A stretch of 64,000 bases of DNA from JAUNBN01 sp036645935 (GTDB taxonomy: Bacteria > Bacillota > Clostridia > Oscillospirales > Ruminococcaceae): assembly GCA_036645935.1 (NCBI GenBank), contig JAVXNE010000001.1:62001-126000 (forward strand), in the 5' to 3' direction. Position numbers and translations under genes: made by a program. Numbering within the stretch: position 1 is the first letter of the stretch; every line of letters begins with the position of its first letter. Under the pieces are notes generated by a model. The model was not told the origin of the DNA and searched no databases. It saw nothing but the letters and a program-made list of their open reading frames with translations. Below, in pieces: positions 41,214 through 51,300 of the stretch.

Positions 41214-43619
41214 CTATTTCGCCACGATGTTGACAATTTTGCCCTTAACGTATATTTCTTTAAGGATATTCTTGCCCTCAAGCTCACGTAAGACCTTGTC
41301 GGAAGCTCTCGCAGCCGCAAGCGCCTCTTGCTGTGTTGCTTCGGCTGCCACCTGAATTGTGTCGCGCAGCTTGCCGTTTATCTGCACTGCGATCTCAACA
41401 ATATCATCGACGCAGCGACTTTCGTCGTATTTGGGCCACTCGCGATGTGCTATCTGCCCCTTAAACCCTGCAAGTTGCCACATTTCCTCGGTTATGTGAG
41501 GTGCAAACGGGTTGAGCAGCTGCAAAAAAACGCGAAGCTCTCCCCTGGTGATTTTCTTTTGCTCGGATATTTTGTTAATCATCGTCATGAGCGATGCGAT
41601 TGCGGTGTTAAATTTCAGTGTCTCTATATCGTCGCCGACTTTTTTTATCGTGCGGTTGAAATCCGCGTCAAGCTCGGGCGAAAATTCATCTCCCGCAACC
41701 GTCATGTCGAGCAGCGCCCACACGCGCTCGAGAAAGCGTTTGCACCCGCGCATGCTGCTCATCGACCACGGTGCGGCTTTTTCAAAATCGCCCATGAACA
41801 TCTCATAGAGCCTCAACGTGTCTGCGCCGCAGCTCTCAACGATCTCGTCGGGGTTGATGACGTTGCCTCGCGACTTGCTCATCTTTTCGGAGTTTTCTCC
41901 GAGTATCATGCCGTGGCTCGTGCGCTTGGCATAGGGCTCGCTTGTTGGAGCGACGCCGATGTCATAAAGAAATTTGTGCCAAAAGCGGGAGTAGAGCAAA
42001 TGGAGTGTCGTGTGCTCCATTCCGCCGTTGTACCAATCGACCGGCATCCAGTAGTCGAGCGCCTGCTTGCTCGCGAGAGCTTCCGTGTTGTGTGGGTCGG
42101 TGTACCGCAAAAAGTACCACGACGAACCCGCCCACTGCGGCATCGTGTCGGTCTCACGAGTCGCATGACCGCCGCATTTCGGACATGTCGTGTTGACCCA
42201 CGACTCTATTTTCGAAAGAGGTGAGCGCCCGTCAACGGCAGGCTCATAATCCTCAAGCTCGGGCAGCAGCAGCGGCAGCTCGCTTTCCGGCAATGCAACT
42301 TCGCCGCATTTGTCGCAGTATACAATCGGTATCGGCTCGCCCCAATAGCGCTGACGGGAAAACACCCAGTCGCGCAGTTTATAGTTAACTTTTTCAACAC
42401 CCTTGCCGTTTTCAATCAGCCAGCTTTTAATCTTTGCCTTGGCGTCCTCAACGGACAGACCATCCAGCATTCCCGAGTTGACCATCACGCCGCTTTCGCA
42501 GTCCGTAAACGCCTCTTTGTCAATGTCTCCGCCGGCGACGACTTCAATAATCGGAAGGTCAAACTTTTTTGCAAACTCGTAGTCTCGCGCGTCGTGCCCA
42601 GGAACGGCCATGATAGCACCCGTTCCATAGCTCGCGAGAACATAATCGGAAATGAAAATCGGAATTGCCGCGTTATTGACAGGATTTATCGCGCTCACGC
42701 CCTCGAGCTTGACGCCGGTTTTGTCCTTAGTAAGTTCAGTCCGCTCAAAATCGCTCTTGTGCGCCGCCTCGTCGCGGTATGCCGCGATATCGGTTGCATT
42801 TTGAAGTAGCGGAGCCCATTTTTCAACAAGAGGGTGCTCGGGGGCAACGACCATATAAGTCGCCCCGAAAAGAGTATCCGGGCGCGTCGTGAACACGCGC
42901 AGCTCGTCGTCCGCCGTCGTTCCGAAAACGACTTCAGCACCTGTTGAACGGCCTATCCAATTTCTCTGCTGAACTTTGATGCGCTCGCTGTAATCGACGC
43001 CGTCGAGATCGTCGAGCAACCGCTGGGCGTACTGGGTTATTGCGAGCATCCATTGACTTTTAACTTTGCGGACAACTGCGGCACCACAGCGCTCGCAGCC
43101 TCCGTTAACAACCTCTTCGTTGGCGAGAACAACCTTACAGGAGGTGCAGAAGTTGACGGCCATCTCCTTTTTATAGGCAAGTCCCCGCTCGTAGAGCTTG
43201 AGGAATATCCACTGTGTCCATTTGTAATATTCGGGATCGGTCGTGTTGATTTCGCGTGTCCAATCAAAAGAAAACCCGAGCGACTGAAGCTGCGCTTTAA
43301 AGCGAGCGACATTGTCGTGAGTGACCTTCGCGGGGTGGATATGGTTTTTCATCGCAAAGTTCTCCGTTGGCAGGCCGAACGCGTCCCAGCCCATCGGGAA
43401 CAGCACGTTATACCCCTGCATGCGACGTTTGCGCGCGACAATGTCGAGCGCGGTATAGGGACGCGGGTGCCCGACGTGCAGCCCGTTCCCTGAGGGATAT
43501 GGGAACTCGACAAGCGCGTAATATTTCGGTTTATCACTGTCGTTCTCGGCGGCGAACGTCTGTTCGTCCTCCCAGACGCGCTGCCATTTTTTCTCTATTG
43601 TTTTAAAATCGTAATCCAA
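41214..43619 (-). CDS. leuS: Leucyl-tRNA synthetase
   Basis: Class I synthetase, 801 residues. The TTG at 43619 (codon for the start of LDYDFKTIEKKWQ) follows AAAGGAATTG; the family begins close to FKxIEKKWQ, so the 12 earlier in-frame codons are not needed. HIGH motif: HVGHPRPYTALD; editing CP1 domain: TTRPDTLFGATYM and GTGAIMAVPGHD with the conserved Asp; zinc-like Cys in CDKCGE and CPKCGG; KMSKS motif: EKMSKSRGNVINP. All are intact, so it should edit. Last large gene of the trmH-leuS array; no T-box is seen in the short upstream gap. Confidence 0.97.
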   Translation of the reverse strand: MDYDFKTIEKKWQRVWEDEQTFAAENDSDKPKYYALVEFPYPSGNGLHVGHPRPYTALDIVARKRRMQGYNVLFPMGWDAFGLPTENFAMKNHIHPAKVTHDNVARFKAQLQSLGFSFDWTREINTTDPEYYKWTQWIFLKLYERGLAYKKEMAVNFCTSCKVVLANEEVVNGGCERCGAAVVRKVKSQWMLAITQYAQRLLDDLDGVDYSERIKVQQRNWIGRSTGAEVVFGTTADDELRVFTTRPDTLFGATYMVVAPEHPLVEKWAPLLQNATDIAAYRDEAAHKSDFERTELTKDKTGVKLEGVSAINPVNNAAIPIFISDYVLASYGTGAIMAVPGHDARDYEFAKKFDLPIIEVVAGGDIDKEAFTDCESGVMVNSGMLDGLSVEDAKAKIKSWLIENGKGVEKVNYKLRDWVFSRQRYWGEPIPIVYCDKCGEVALPESELPLLLPELEDYEPAVDGRSPLSKIESWVNTTCPKCGGHATRETDTMPQWAGSSWYFLRYTDPHNTEALASKQALDYWMPVDWYNGGMEHTTLHLLYSRFWHKFLYDIGVAPTSEPYAKRTSHGMILGENSEKMSKSRGNVINPDEIVESCGADTLRLYEMFMGDFEKAAPWSMSSMRGCKRFLERVWALLDMTVAGDEFSPELDADFNRTIKKVGDDIETLKFNTAIASLMTMINKISEQKKITRGELRVFLQLLNPFAPHITEEMWQLAGFKGQIAHREWPKYDESRCVDDIVEIAVQINGKLRDTIQVAAEATQQEALAAARASDKVLRELEGKNILKEIYVKGKIVNIVAK

Positions 43620-43686
43620 GGTCTCAATTCCTTTCGAGTGACGACTTTCATTCACAACCTTTTGATATTGAAAAGCGAGGTGCTTC

Positions 43687-44037
43687 TTATGCTTCCAACC
43701 CCGCGTCTATCTCCTCGCCGTCTGCCCACAGCCGCTCGAGCGAGTAAAACTCCCTGGTCTCCGGTCGGAAAACATGCACCACGACGGTGTTGAAATCTAT
43801 AAGCACCCAACCGCCCGAATCGTATCCCTCGGTACGCAGCGCTTTCACGCCGAGTTTTCCCAATGTGAAATCGACCTCATTTGCGAGTGCTTTGACCTGT
43901 GTTGCGCTGTTACCGCTCGCAAAAACAAAATAATCCGCGAGCACTGTGAGATCGGATATCTTAATAATTTTAATCTCGCGCCCGAGCTTGCTGTCGAGCG
44001 CTTTTGCCGCAGCTTTCGCGATTTCTAATGGCGTCAA
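43687..44037 (-). CDS. rsfS: Ribosomal silencing factor RsfS
   Basis: Binds L14 and prevents subunit joining in poor nutrition. 116 residues from TTG 44037, which follows GGAGGAATTACC; an earlier TTG at 44073 would overlap the LCP stop. Family blocks: KIIKISDLTVLADYFVFASG, VKALRTEGYDSGGWVLIDF and VVVHVFRPETREFYSLERLW (parts thereof). Located between lcp and leuS, the usual yqeK-lcp-rsfS order of Clostridia. Confidence 0.94.
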   Translation of the reverse strand: MTPLEIAKAAAKALDSKLGREIKIIKISDLTVLADYFVFASGNSATQVKALANEVDFTLGKLGVKALRTEGYDSGGWVLIDFNTVVVHVFRPETREFYSLERLWADGEEIDAGLEA

Positions 44038-44069
44038 GGTAATTCCTCCGTTGTTGTCGGGTGTCTGCG

Positions 44070-45194
44070 TCAACTGTATTCGCCGAGCAGACCGCCCGCA
44101 TGGTCGTAATCGGTGGTTGTATTTTTGATCTCAATCACCGTAAGATCGGTTTCGGAAATGTCGTCAGAATAGGGACGCATATATTCGTTAAGCAGATCAG
44201 CGAGCGCCTTTTTGTGGACGCTGAACACGTCGACTCCGTATTTCCCATAACGCTGCACACCCTCGCCCGGAACCTGAATGAGACGAACCTTATCGGCCGA
44301 AATTCCCTTTGCCTCGCGAGCGAGTGTGATGACCTCGTTGAGGGAAAAGTCTGTCTCAAGATAAGGGTAAATCGCGCTCGCAAGACTGACCATCTCTTTG
44401 GAATCGGTCGCCATCAGACGTTTCATGAGCGCTCCCATAAAATATCTTTGGTTGTTTATGCGGTAGATATCCCCCGTCCACGCGTCGCGGTAGCGAACAA
44501 ATTGCTCTGCCATCGCGCCATCCAGCATATGAGTGCCCGGCTCAAGGACGGTGCCGTTCCCAAAATCCACAGCCTCGGGTATTGTGACCTCAATTCCTCC
44601 GAGCATGTCGATTGCCTTGCGGAATCCCTCCATCGTCACAAGGATGTAGTTGTCCACCGGAAGCGCGAACTGCTCGTTGACTGTGTCGATGAGCGGCAGA
44701 ATTCCAGGTTTCATCGAGCCGTCCTTGTAACCCCAGTTGTGAATACCGTTTATCTTCCCATACTGAACGAGGTCTTCGCCGACATATGTGTCGCGGGGAA
44801 TCTGAAGCAGCGTCACCGCTCCCTGTTCGCGGTCGAAGTTCGCGAGCATGATGACGTCGGTGAGCTTGTCCTGATGTTCCTCGTCACCCTGCGAATCGAA
44901 TGCCACGCCACACACGAGGATGTTAAGCGTCTTCTCGCGCAGATAGCTCGGCGTTTTCCACTCGTTCTTTATGCGGCTTCCTGCGCCGAACGGCTGAATT
45001 GTGAGTGCCACAATCACAATTGACGCAACAAGCGCCACCGCAACGAGCACCACCGCAAGACGAGCCATCGGATTTTTTTTCAGTTTTTCCTTGAATTTGC
45101 CTCTTTTGCTTTTAGCCGCCGCGCCGATATCTCCGGCTTTCGCCATGTTCGCGCCGTTCTCGTTCATTACTTCATTGTTATTTTCGTTTGCCAT
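44070..45194 (-). CDS. LytR-CpsA-Psr (LCP) family phosphotransferase
   Basis: Attaches wall teichoic acid or capsular glycopolymer to peptidoglycan outside the membrane. 374 residues: cytoplasmic N-terminus (1-42), one TM helix (about 43-66) and an LCP domain (about 85-330). Conserved charged residues are recognisable in DKLTDVIMLANFD and LLQIPRDTYV, DMLGGIEVTIPEAVDF and FVRYRDAWTGDIYRINNQR. Stop and start are adjacent to yqeK, one base apart, so they are co-translated. Confidence 0.93.
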   Translation of the reverse strand: MANENNNEVMNENGANMAKAGDIGAAAKSKRGKFKEKLKKNPMARLAVVLVAVALVASIVIVALTIQPFGAGSRIKNEWKTPSYLREKTLNILVCGVAFDSQGDEEHQDKLTDVIMLANFDREQGAVTLLQIPRDTYVGEDLVQYGKINGIHNWGYKDGSMKPGILPLIDTVNEQFALPVDNYILVTMEGFRKAIDMLGGIEVTIPEAVDFGNGTVLEPGTHMLDGAMAEQFVRYRDAWTGDIYRINNQRYFMGALMKRLMATDSKEMVSLASAIYPYLETDFSLNEVITLAREAKGISADKVRLIQVPGEGVQRYGKYGVDVFSVHKKALADLLNEYMRPYSDDISETDLTVIEIKNTTTDYDHAGGLLGEYS

Positions 45195-45761
45195 CTACTC
45201 AGTCTCCGTGATAACGAAATAGTTGTAAGCGTCAACCGAACTTGCGTTGACGAATTTGTACTGTTTGAACAGGTGAATCAGGCCATTGCGCAGCGCCGTC
45301 ATGCAGGCGCTCTCGAGAGAATCCTTCGCAATTTCGCGAACCTCATCCGCGCCGCGGAAATCGCGATCTTCCGAGATATAATCGGCAAGAAACACGATCT
45401 TATCAAGCAGCGTCATGTCAACACGCCCCGCAGTGTGGTAGCGCACCGCATCCGCTATCTCGCGGTCGCAGCCCAGCTCGTTTTCAACGTACTCCCCGCC
45501 CGCAAAAGAATGCCAAAGCGCGGGGCATCTCTCAATTAACATAGAGTTTATTATATCAGAGCGCCGCAGCATTTGCAATAAATCGTCCCGGTTGCGCTCC
45601 TTGAGTATGTCGTGCAAATAGGCCGCCGTGCGCGAGCGCTCCACATCTGCGCCGAATCGCTGTGCGAGCTCTTCTGCCGCCCGAGCGACACATTCGGTGT
45701 GATAGAATCTCTCTTCGGACAGCTGCGCTTTCGCTTGTTTTCTCGCCTCGTTTGAAGTCAT
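45195..45761 (-). CDS. yqeK: YqeK-type HD hydrolase (bis(5'-nucleosyl)-tetraphosphatase, symmetrical)
   Basis: Degrades Ap4A and related alarmones to ADP. 188 residues from ATG 45761 (MTSNEARKQA), behind GGGAGAG. HD-domain ligands: His in FYHTECVARAA, HD in AAYLHDILKE, His in LWHSFAGG and YHTAGR, and the late Asp in VFLADYISEDRDF. The family was named after the gene next to nadD in Bacillus, and the same order is seen here. Confidence 0.92.
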   Translation of the reverse strand: MTSNEARKQAKAQLSEERFYHTECVARAAEELAQRFGADVERSRTAAYLHDILKERNRDDLLQMLRRSDIINSMLIERCPALWHSFAGGEYVENELGCDREIADAVRYHTAGRVDMTLLDKIVFLADYISEDRDFRGADEVREIAKDSLESACMTALRNGLIHLFKQYKFVNASSVDAYNYFVITETE

Positions 45762-45802
45762 TTCCATCTCTCCCACATACATTTGCGATTAACAGTTAAG
45801 CC

Positions 45803-46408
45803 CTATCGATAAAGGCCGAATTTGTCAATGATATCGGCAACATACGGGTCGAGCATCTCCCGTGCATCTTTGCCTTCGGAATATATCCTTCGTATCTCGC
45901 TCGAGCTCATCGGAAGCGGGTCGTAATCGAGCAGAAGCACCCTTCCTCTCATACGCTTGAGCCGCGCGCACTCCCGCTCAAGCGCCATGTGATCGTCCCC
46001 CGTGCGGCTTGCGGCAATGAGTGTTGCAAGAGGTAATATACGTCGAAATCGGTGCCATTCCTCGAATGTCACCAGCATGTCGCTGCCTATAAGAAGAAAC
46101 AGCTCGGTGTCTTTATATATTTTTTTAAGCCTGATCAGCGTTTTCAGCGTGTAGCTCTTGTCGTGCCTGCCCGCGCGCTCAAGCAGTGATATTCTGACAC
46201 ACGGGTCAATCTTTTCAAACACCCGACACATGAGCGCACGGATTCCGAGCGGAACACCCGAAACTTGCTTGTGCGGGGAAATACAGCTCGGCAAAACAAG
46301 CGCGGCATCGGGATGGATAAAGTCGATGCCGGCTTGCAATATGCGTTCATGGCCGAGATGCGGCGGATTGAACGCGCCGCCGTAAACAAGTAACTTTTTC
46401 AAAATCAC
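45803..46408 (-). CDS. nadD: Nicotinate-nucleotide adenylyltransferase
   Basis: Forms deamido-NAD from NaMN and ATP. 201 residues. The nucleotidyltransferase motif GGAFNPPHLGH is at about residue 10, and the second motif MSSSEIRR is near the C-terminus. The start is GTG 46408 or TTG 46402; the ribosome binding site (CGGGAT) is weak for both, and the spacing favours the TTG. It lies between yhbY and yqeK with short gaps. Confidence 0.94.
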   Translation of the reverse strand: MILKKLLVYGGAFNPPHLGHERILQAGIDFIHPDAALVLPSCISPHKQVSGVPLGIRALMCRVFEKIDPCVRISLLERAGRHDKSYTLKTLIRLKKIYKDTELFLLIGSDMLVTFEEWHRFRRILPLATLIAASRTGDDHMALERECARLKRMRGRVLLLDYDPLPMSSSEIRRIYSEGKDAREMLDPYVADIIDKFGLYR

Positions 46409-46431
46409 AATCCCGTTTTCATGTCTGTCGA

Positions 46432-46731
46432 TTAAAAAGCAAGAATATCTTTGAACGCGTTGATTTCGTCGTTGCGCTTATATATCACAAATCGGCTGCC
46501 TATAACCTGAATGGGTTCGGCACACAGTGCCGAACAAATCTGTGTGCATGCCTCGCGCGCGGAAAACTCGCTGTTATCGAGCACCCGCAGCTTGATGAGT
46601 TCGCGCGTTGCGAGCGCTGCCCCGACACCCTGTGTAAGCGCGTCGTCTATGCCGCCCTTTCCTATCTGAAATATCGTTTCAATCCCGTTCGCCTCACTGC
46701 GAAGAGCAGCGCGCTGTTTACCTGTAAGCAT
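46432..46731 (-). CDS. yhbY: YhbY-family (CRM domain) RNA-binding protein
   Basis: 99 residues, a single CRM domain, linked with 50S assembly. Motifs: LTGKQRAALRSEAN, FQIGKGGIDD with the GKGG loop, and VIGSRFVIYKR at the C-terminus. The ATG at 46731 follows GAGGAGAATTTG and overlaps the rdgB 3' end by 14 bases. Confidence 0.93.
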   Translation of the reverse strand: MLTGKQRAALRSEANGIETIFQIGKGGIDDALTQGVGAALATRELIKLRVLDNSEFSAREACTQICSALCAEPIQVIGSRFVIYKRNDEINAFKDILAF

Positions 46732-47356
46732 CAAATTCTCCTCTTGTTTTTGTTATTCCACGAAGCTTGAACGCCAGCTTTCTCACCGCGCGACCGCGGT
46801 GACTCACTGCATTTTTTCTCGCAGCGGACATCTCCGCCAAACTCTCATGATTGGGCAGCCTGAAGATCGGATCGTAGCCGAACCCGCCCTCTCCGCAACG
46901 TTCAAATCCGATGTATCCCTCAACAAAGCCCACCGCGCGCAGCACGGTGCCGTCCGGAAATATGGCGCATACGCAGCTCACAAAGCGAGCGCCGCGCTTT
47001 TCTATCGGCAGTCCATCCAGATTTGCAAGCAGCTTATTGATATTTTTTTCACTGTCGCAGTCCCCTCCGGCATAACGCGCGGTGTGAACTCCCGGAGCGC
47101 CATGTAGCGCGTCGACACAGAGGCCTGAGTCGTCAGCGATAACCGCTCTTCCCGTCACGTCAAACGCAGCTTTCGCCTTGATATACGCGTTTTTTGAAAA
47201 GGTGGATCCCGTCTCTTCCGGGTCGACAGTCACCCCCGCTGTGCACAGCGAAATGCAGCCGCAGTGGACGGTTTTTAATATCTCACAAAGTTCACTCAGT
47301 TTGTGCTCGTTGTTCGTGGCGGCGACAAACTCGGTTCCGATATACTTTTTATTCAT
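46718..47356 (-). CDS. rdgB: XTP/dITP diphosphatase (RdgB/HAM1)
   Basis: Removes non-canonical purine nucleotides such as dITP and XTP from the pool. 212 residues. Family motifs: ATNNEHKLSEL at the N-terminus, ADDSGLCVDALHGAPGVHTARYAG (quoted in part: DDSGLCVDALHGAPG) in the centre, and GGFGYDPIF plus the SHRGRAV end. Its ATG overlaps the ftsY stop (47353-47356), so the two are coupled. Confidence 0.95.
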   Translation of the reverse strand: MNKKYIGTEFVAATNNEHKLSELCEILKTVHCGCISLCTAGVTVDPEETGSTFSKNAYIKAKAAFDVTGRAVIADDSGLCVDALHGAPGVHTARYAGGDCDSEKNINKLLANLDGLPIEKRGARFVSCVCAIFPDGTVLRAVGFVEGYIGFERCGEGGFGYDPIFRLPNHESLAEMSAARKNAVSHRGRAVRKLAFKLRGITKTRGEFDAYR

Positions 47357-48237
47357 CCGAACATAGCCTCACAGAATTGATTCGCATCGAATACGTCAAG
47401 ATCCTCAATACCCTCGCCAACGCCGATATAGCGCACCGGTATTCCCAGCTCGTCTCTAATGGAGAATACCGCGCCTCCCTTTGCGGAGCCGTCGAGCTTG
47501 GTGAGCACTATCCCGCTAACTCCCGCGCCGATCGCAAATTCGCGCGCCTGATTGAGCGCGTTGCGCCCTGTGACGGCGTCGAGCACAAGCAGTGTCTCAA
47601 TACTCGCCGTGTCCGCAGCCTTGCTGACTATGCGGCTCATTTTGGCAAGCTCCTCCATGAGATTTTTCTTATTGTGCAGCCTGCCTGCCGTGTCGGCAAG
47701 CACAATATCTATCCCACGTTTTTTTGCGCTCGACACGGCGTCGAATATTACAGCCGACGGATCGTTTGAACCTTCGATCATTTCTACTCCGGCACGCTTC
47801 GCCCAAACACGCAGCTGGTCTGTCGCCGCGGCGCGAAAGGTGTCAGCTGCGGCGAGCAGGACGCTCTTTCCCTGCTTTTTATAGAGACTTGCAAGCTTTC
47901 CCGTCGTGGTCGTCTTGCCTGCCCCATTCACTCCGATGAGCATAACCACCGTGGGACTGCCGGAAAAAAGCATCGGTTCTTCCGCCGCGAGACGCTCAGC
48001 ACAAAGTGTCTTAAACAGCGCGAGCGCGCCATCTCCGTCGGTCACAAGTTTTTTTGCCACCTGCACGCGCAGTTCGTCCACCAGAGCACACGCAACCGAA
48101 GCGCCAGCATCGCTCATTATAAGCTGTTCCTCAAGCCGATCATAAAATTCTTCATCGGGCTTTTCGCCGTGCAACCCGTAAATGACACTGTCACGCGTTT
48201 TTTTAAGTCCCTCGGACAATTTTTCAAAAAATCCCAT
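47353..48237 (-). CDS. ftsY: Signal recognition particle receptor FtsY
   Basis: SRP receptor GTPase for co-translational membrane targeting. 294 residues from ATG 48237 (MGFFEKL), preceded by AGAGGATACAA. The N domain is 1-85 and the G domain 90-294: G1 GVNGAGKTTTTGKL, the ADTFRAAATDQL insertion-box part, G3 DTAGRLHNK, G4 TKLDGSAKGG. The acidic A domain is absent, as in many Gram-positives. It follows smc in the classical smc-ftsY order. Confidence 0.96.
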   Translation of the reverse strand: MGFFEKLSEGLKKTRDSVIYGLHGEKPDEEFYDRLEEQLIMSDAGASVACALVDELRVQVAKKLVTDGDGALALFKTLCAERLAAEEPMLFSGSPTVVMLIGVNGAGKTTTTGKLASLYKKQGKSVLLAAADTFRAAATDQLRVWAKRAGVEMIEGSNDPSAVIFDAVSSAKKRGIDIVLADTAGRLHNKKNLMEELAKMSRIVSKAADTASIETLLVLDAVTGRNALNQAREFAIGAGVSGIVLTKLDGSAKGGAVFSIRDELGIPVRYIGVGEGIEDLDVFDANQFCEAMFG

Positions 48238-48310
48238 TTGTATCCTCTTCAATTAAATCCCGGCGGCTTGTGTTTCTATCACAGCACGCCTGCACTATCG
48301 GTGCACGCCG

Positions 48311-51300
48311 TCAGTTTGCAATGACGAGCCGTGCCTCATCGACATCGAGCCTCAGCAGTTTGGAGACTCCCTCCTCCTGCATCGTGACGCCGTACAGCAC
48401 ATCGGCGGCCTCCATCGTTCCGCGGCGATGGGTGATCGCGATAATCTGGGTTCGCTCGGTCACACGCGCAAGATAGTTTGCAAATCTGCTGACATTGGAT
48501 TCATCCAGTGCGCTGTCAATCTCGTCCAGTATACAGAACGGCGACGGATTCACCCCTAGAATCGCAAAATAAATTGCAATCGCAACGAGAGATTGCTCGC
48601 CTCCGGACAGCGCCGCAAGATTGTTTATAACCTTGCCTGAAGGCTGAACATCTATCTCTATTCCGCTCTCCAGAACATCGCTCTCATCGGACAGATAGAG
48701 GTTTGCTCTTCCGCCTCCGAAAAGCTCGACGAAGGTCTTGCGGAATCGCGTGTTTATCTCGTTGAAGCTCGCGGTGAATATCGTCTTCATCTCAATTTCA
48801 AGACTGTCTATCAGTTTCAGTAAATCCGCGCGCGAGCGCTCGACATCGGACACCTGCGCGCCCAAAAATTCCGTGCGCTCATGGACTTCCTTGAATTCCT
48901 CTATCGCTCCGACGTTGACATTGCCGAGCGAGCGTATGCGAGAGCGAAGCGATGCGACCTGCTGCCGCAGGGAGGTTATCGATTCAAACTCGACACATAG
49001 TCCCCGCGCCTCGGCCCGCGTCAGCTCGTATTCTTCCCAGAGTTTGGCGTTTGCCGAATCATATTCGGATTGCAGCGCAACTTTGCGCTCCTCAAGCCGC
49101 GAGGTCTCTCGTGCAATTTCCTCACGCTGTCTTGTGAGTTCTGCATAACGCGCCTGTGTCTCCGTTATCTCGCGCTCATTGCCCGCGCGCTCACTCACAG
49201 CCGCATCGATATCCGCACGGTATTTTGCAATTGCACTGCCGAGCGACTCCATCTCGGCCTGCTTTTGAGCAATGGTCTGCTCGGCGTCGTGATTGTCCTT
49301 TTCAAGGCTTGCAATCGTCTTTTCGATTTCTCCTGCGCGTCCTTTAGCATCCGTGAGCTGTTTTTCAAACTGCTCAATCGCGTAATTCGCGCTCTCTATG
49401 TCCTTTTGCTTTTCCGCGCGCTCAATGCGCCGCTCGGAGAGTAGCTCGGAAAGTTCCGAGCGGCACTTCATAAAGTCGTCAGCACCATCTCCGCCGCTTT
49501 CGTTCTCAAGTCGCTCTGCCTCCTTTAAAAGGTCGCGGAGTCTCTCGTCGTTTTGCTCCGTTCGGCGCTCCTTTTCGGCGCGGTCTGCCGCGAGTTTTTC
49601 GAGTTCTCTCTCAATTGCTGCGACGGAACTCTCGAAACTCTGCACCTCACTTTCAAGTTGAGCAAGGCGTGTTTGAACTCGCAATCTATCCTCTGCGTGG
49701 TTGGCAAGATCAGCTGAAGCCGCTTGTATCTGAGCCTCCAGAACCGTCCTCTCGGACGCGAGCTTGTCGCGCTCTGCGCGCGTTGAGGCACAGGAATTGT
49801 CGATCTCATTTGCCTTTGCCTCAAGCTTTTCAATTTCACTTTTTCGGGAAAAGATTCCCGCTGAACGAGCGGTGAATCCACCTGTGTATGACCCACCTGC
49901 GTTGATCACCTGTCCGTCCATCGTGACAACACGGTAGCGATAGCCGAGCTTTTTTGCGAGCACCGACGCGCTGTCCAGCTCTTCTGCGACGATTATGCGC
50001 CCGAGCAGGCTGCTCATCACGTCCCCAAAGCGCGCGTCGCAACTGACGAGCTCACTCGCGAGACCCACGACACCCGGCTGTGAGAGCTGCACTCTGTCGT
50101 CAAAACGAGAGGGCTTAATCGTGTCGAGCGGCAGAAATGTCGCTCGACCCGCGCGGTTCTCTTTAAGAAATACAATCGCCTGCTTTGCCGCTCGCTCGTC
50201 TGCGACGACGATATTCTGCGCCGCCGCTCCGAGCGCCGTCTCAACCGCGAGCTCACATCCCTCTCTCACCGTGATGAGCGACGCCACCGTGCCGACTATT
50301 CCCCGCAGCTCCCGCTGATCGGAGGCCTGGGAAACTTTTTTGACGCTGTTCGTGAAACCCTCCATGGAGTGTTCCATGTCACGCAGCACGTTGGCGCGGT
50401 TGCGAGCCTCACTGATTTGGCTCTGTTTCTTTTCAAGCTCTGCCGCAATCTCGGACAGCTTTGCAGCACGGCTGTCCTGCTTCATTGTATACCCCTTGAT
50501 GAGGTTGTCGCATTCGGCGGAATCTCTCTTTATTTCGCTGAGATACTCCTCGTTTTCCGCTCGCTCTGTCTTCGCCTGCGCGAGTCGTGTTTGCACTTCG
50601 GGCAGCTGCGATTCGAGGGTCTGCGCGCGCTCTTTAAACAGTTCGACCGACGACACAGCCGACACCGAATCGACGCGTAAATCGGTGATCTTCGCTTGCA
50701 GCGCGCTGAGGTTTTTCGAGGCTTCCGCGCGCAGCCGATCGCTTATCCCATTGTTTTCGATGAGCGAATCCAATTCGGACTGGGCCTTCGAGATAATCTC
50801 GTCCAACGCCGTAAGCTCCGCATTTTTTTCATCGATTGAAAACTGCTTTGCCTCAATTTCCGCGTTAAATCCGCCTCCGCTGTCGCTCATGCTGAGCACC
50901 GCACTGCGAAGCTCTGCTATCTGACCTTCAGCGTGTCCTATATCGTTGCGGCGCACCGCAATTTCCCGCTCCGCGGCCGAAATAGCCTCGTTTGTCTCGA
51001 GTATCTGTTCATTATACCTCTCGATGGCGACGTTGCGCTCTCGGTTCAGCTCGTGATAGTGCTCGGTCTGCTCGCTCAACTGTTCTATCTGTTCCTCTAT
51101 ATTCTCATAATCGCGTTTTGCGACATCGATTTTATCGCCCTGCCCGCGCAAGCTGTCGCGCGAGCGCTCGATTATATCGCAGTAAAGCGTTATCTCGAGG
51201 CTTTTTTTCTCATCCGAAAGTTCGATAAAACGCAGAGCCTGATTGCGCTGTTCCTCAAGCGGCGCAAGACGCGCGGTCAGTTCGTCGAGTATATCACGCA

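Noticed and set aside
44061..45023. A 320-codon plus-strand frame opposite the LCP gene
   Set aside because: Antisense shadow with no start signal and no recognisable domain.
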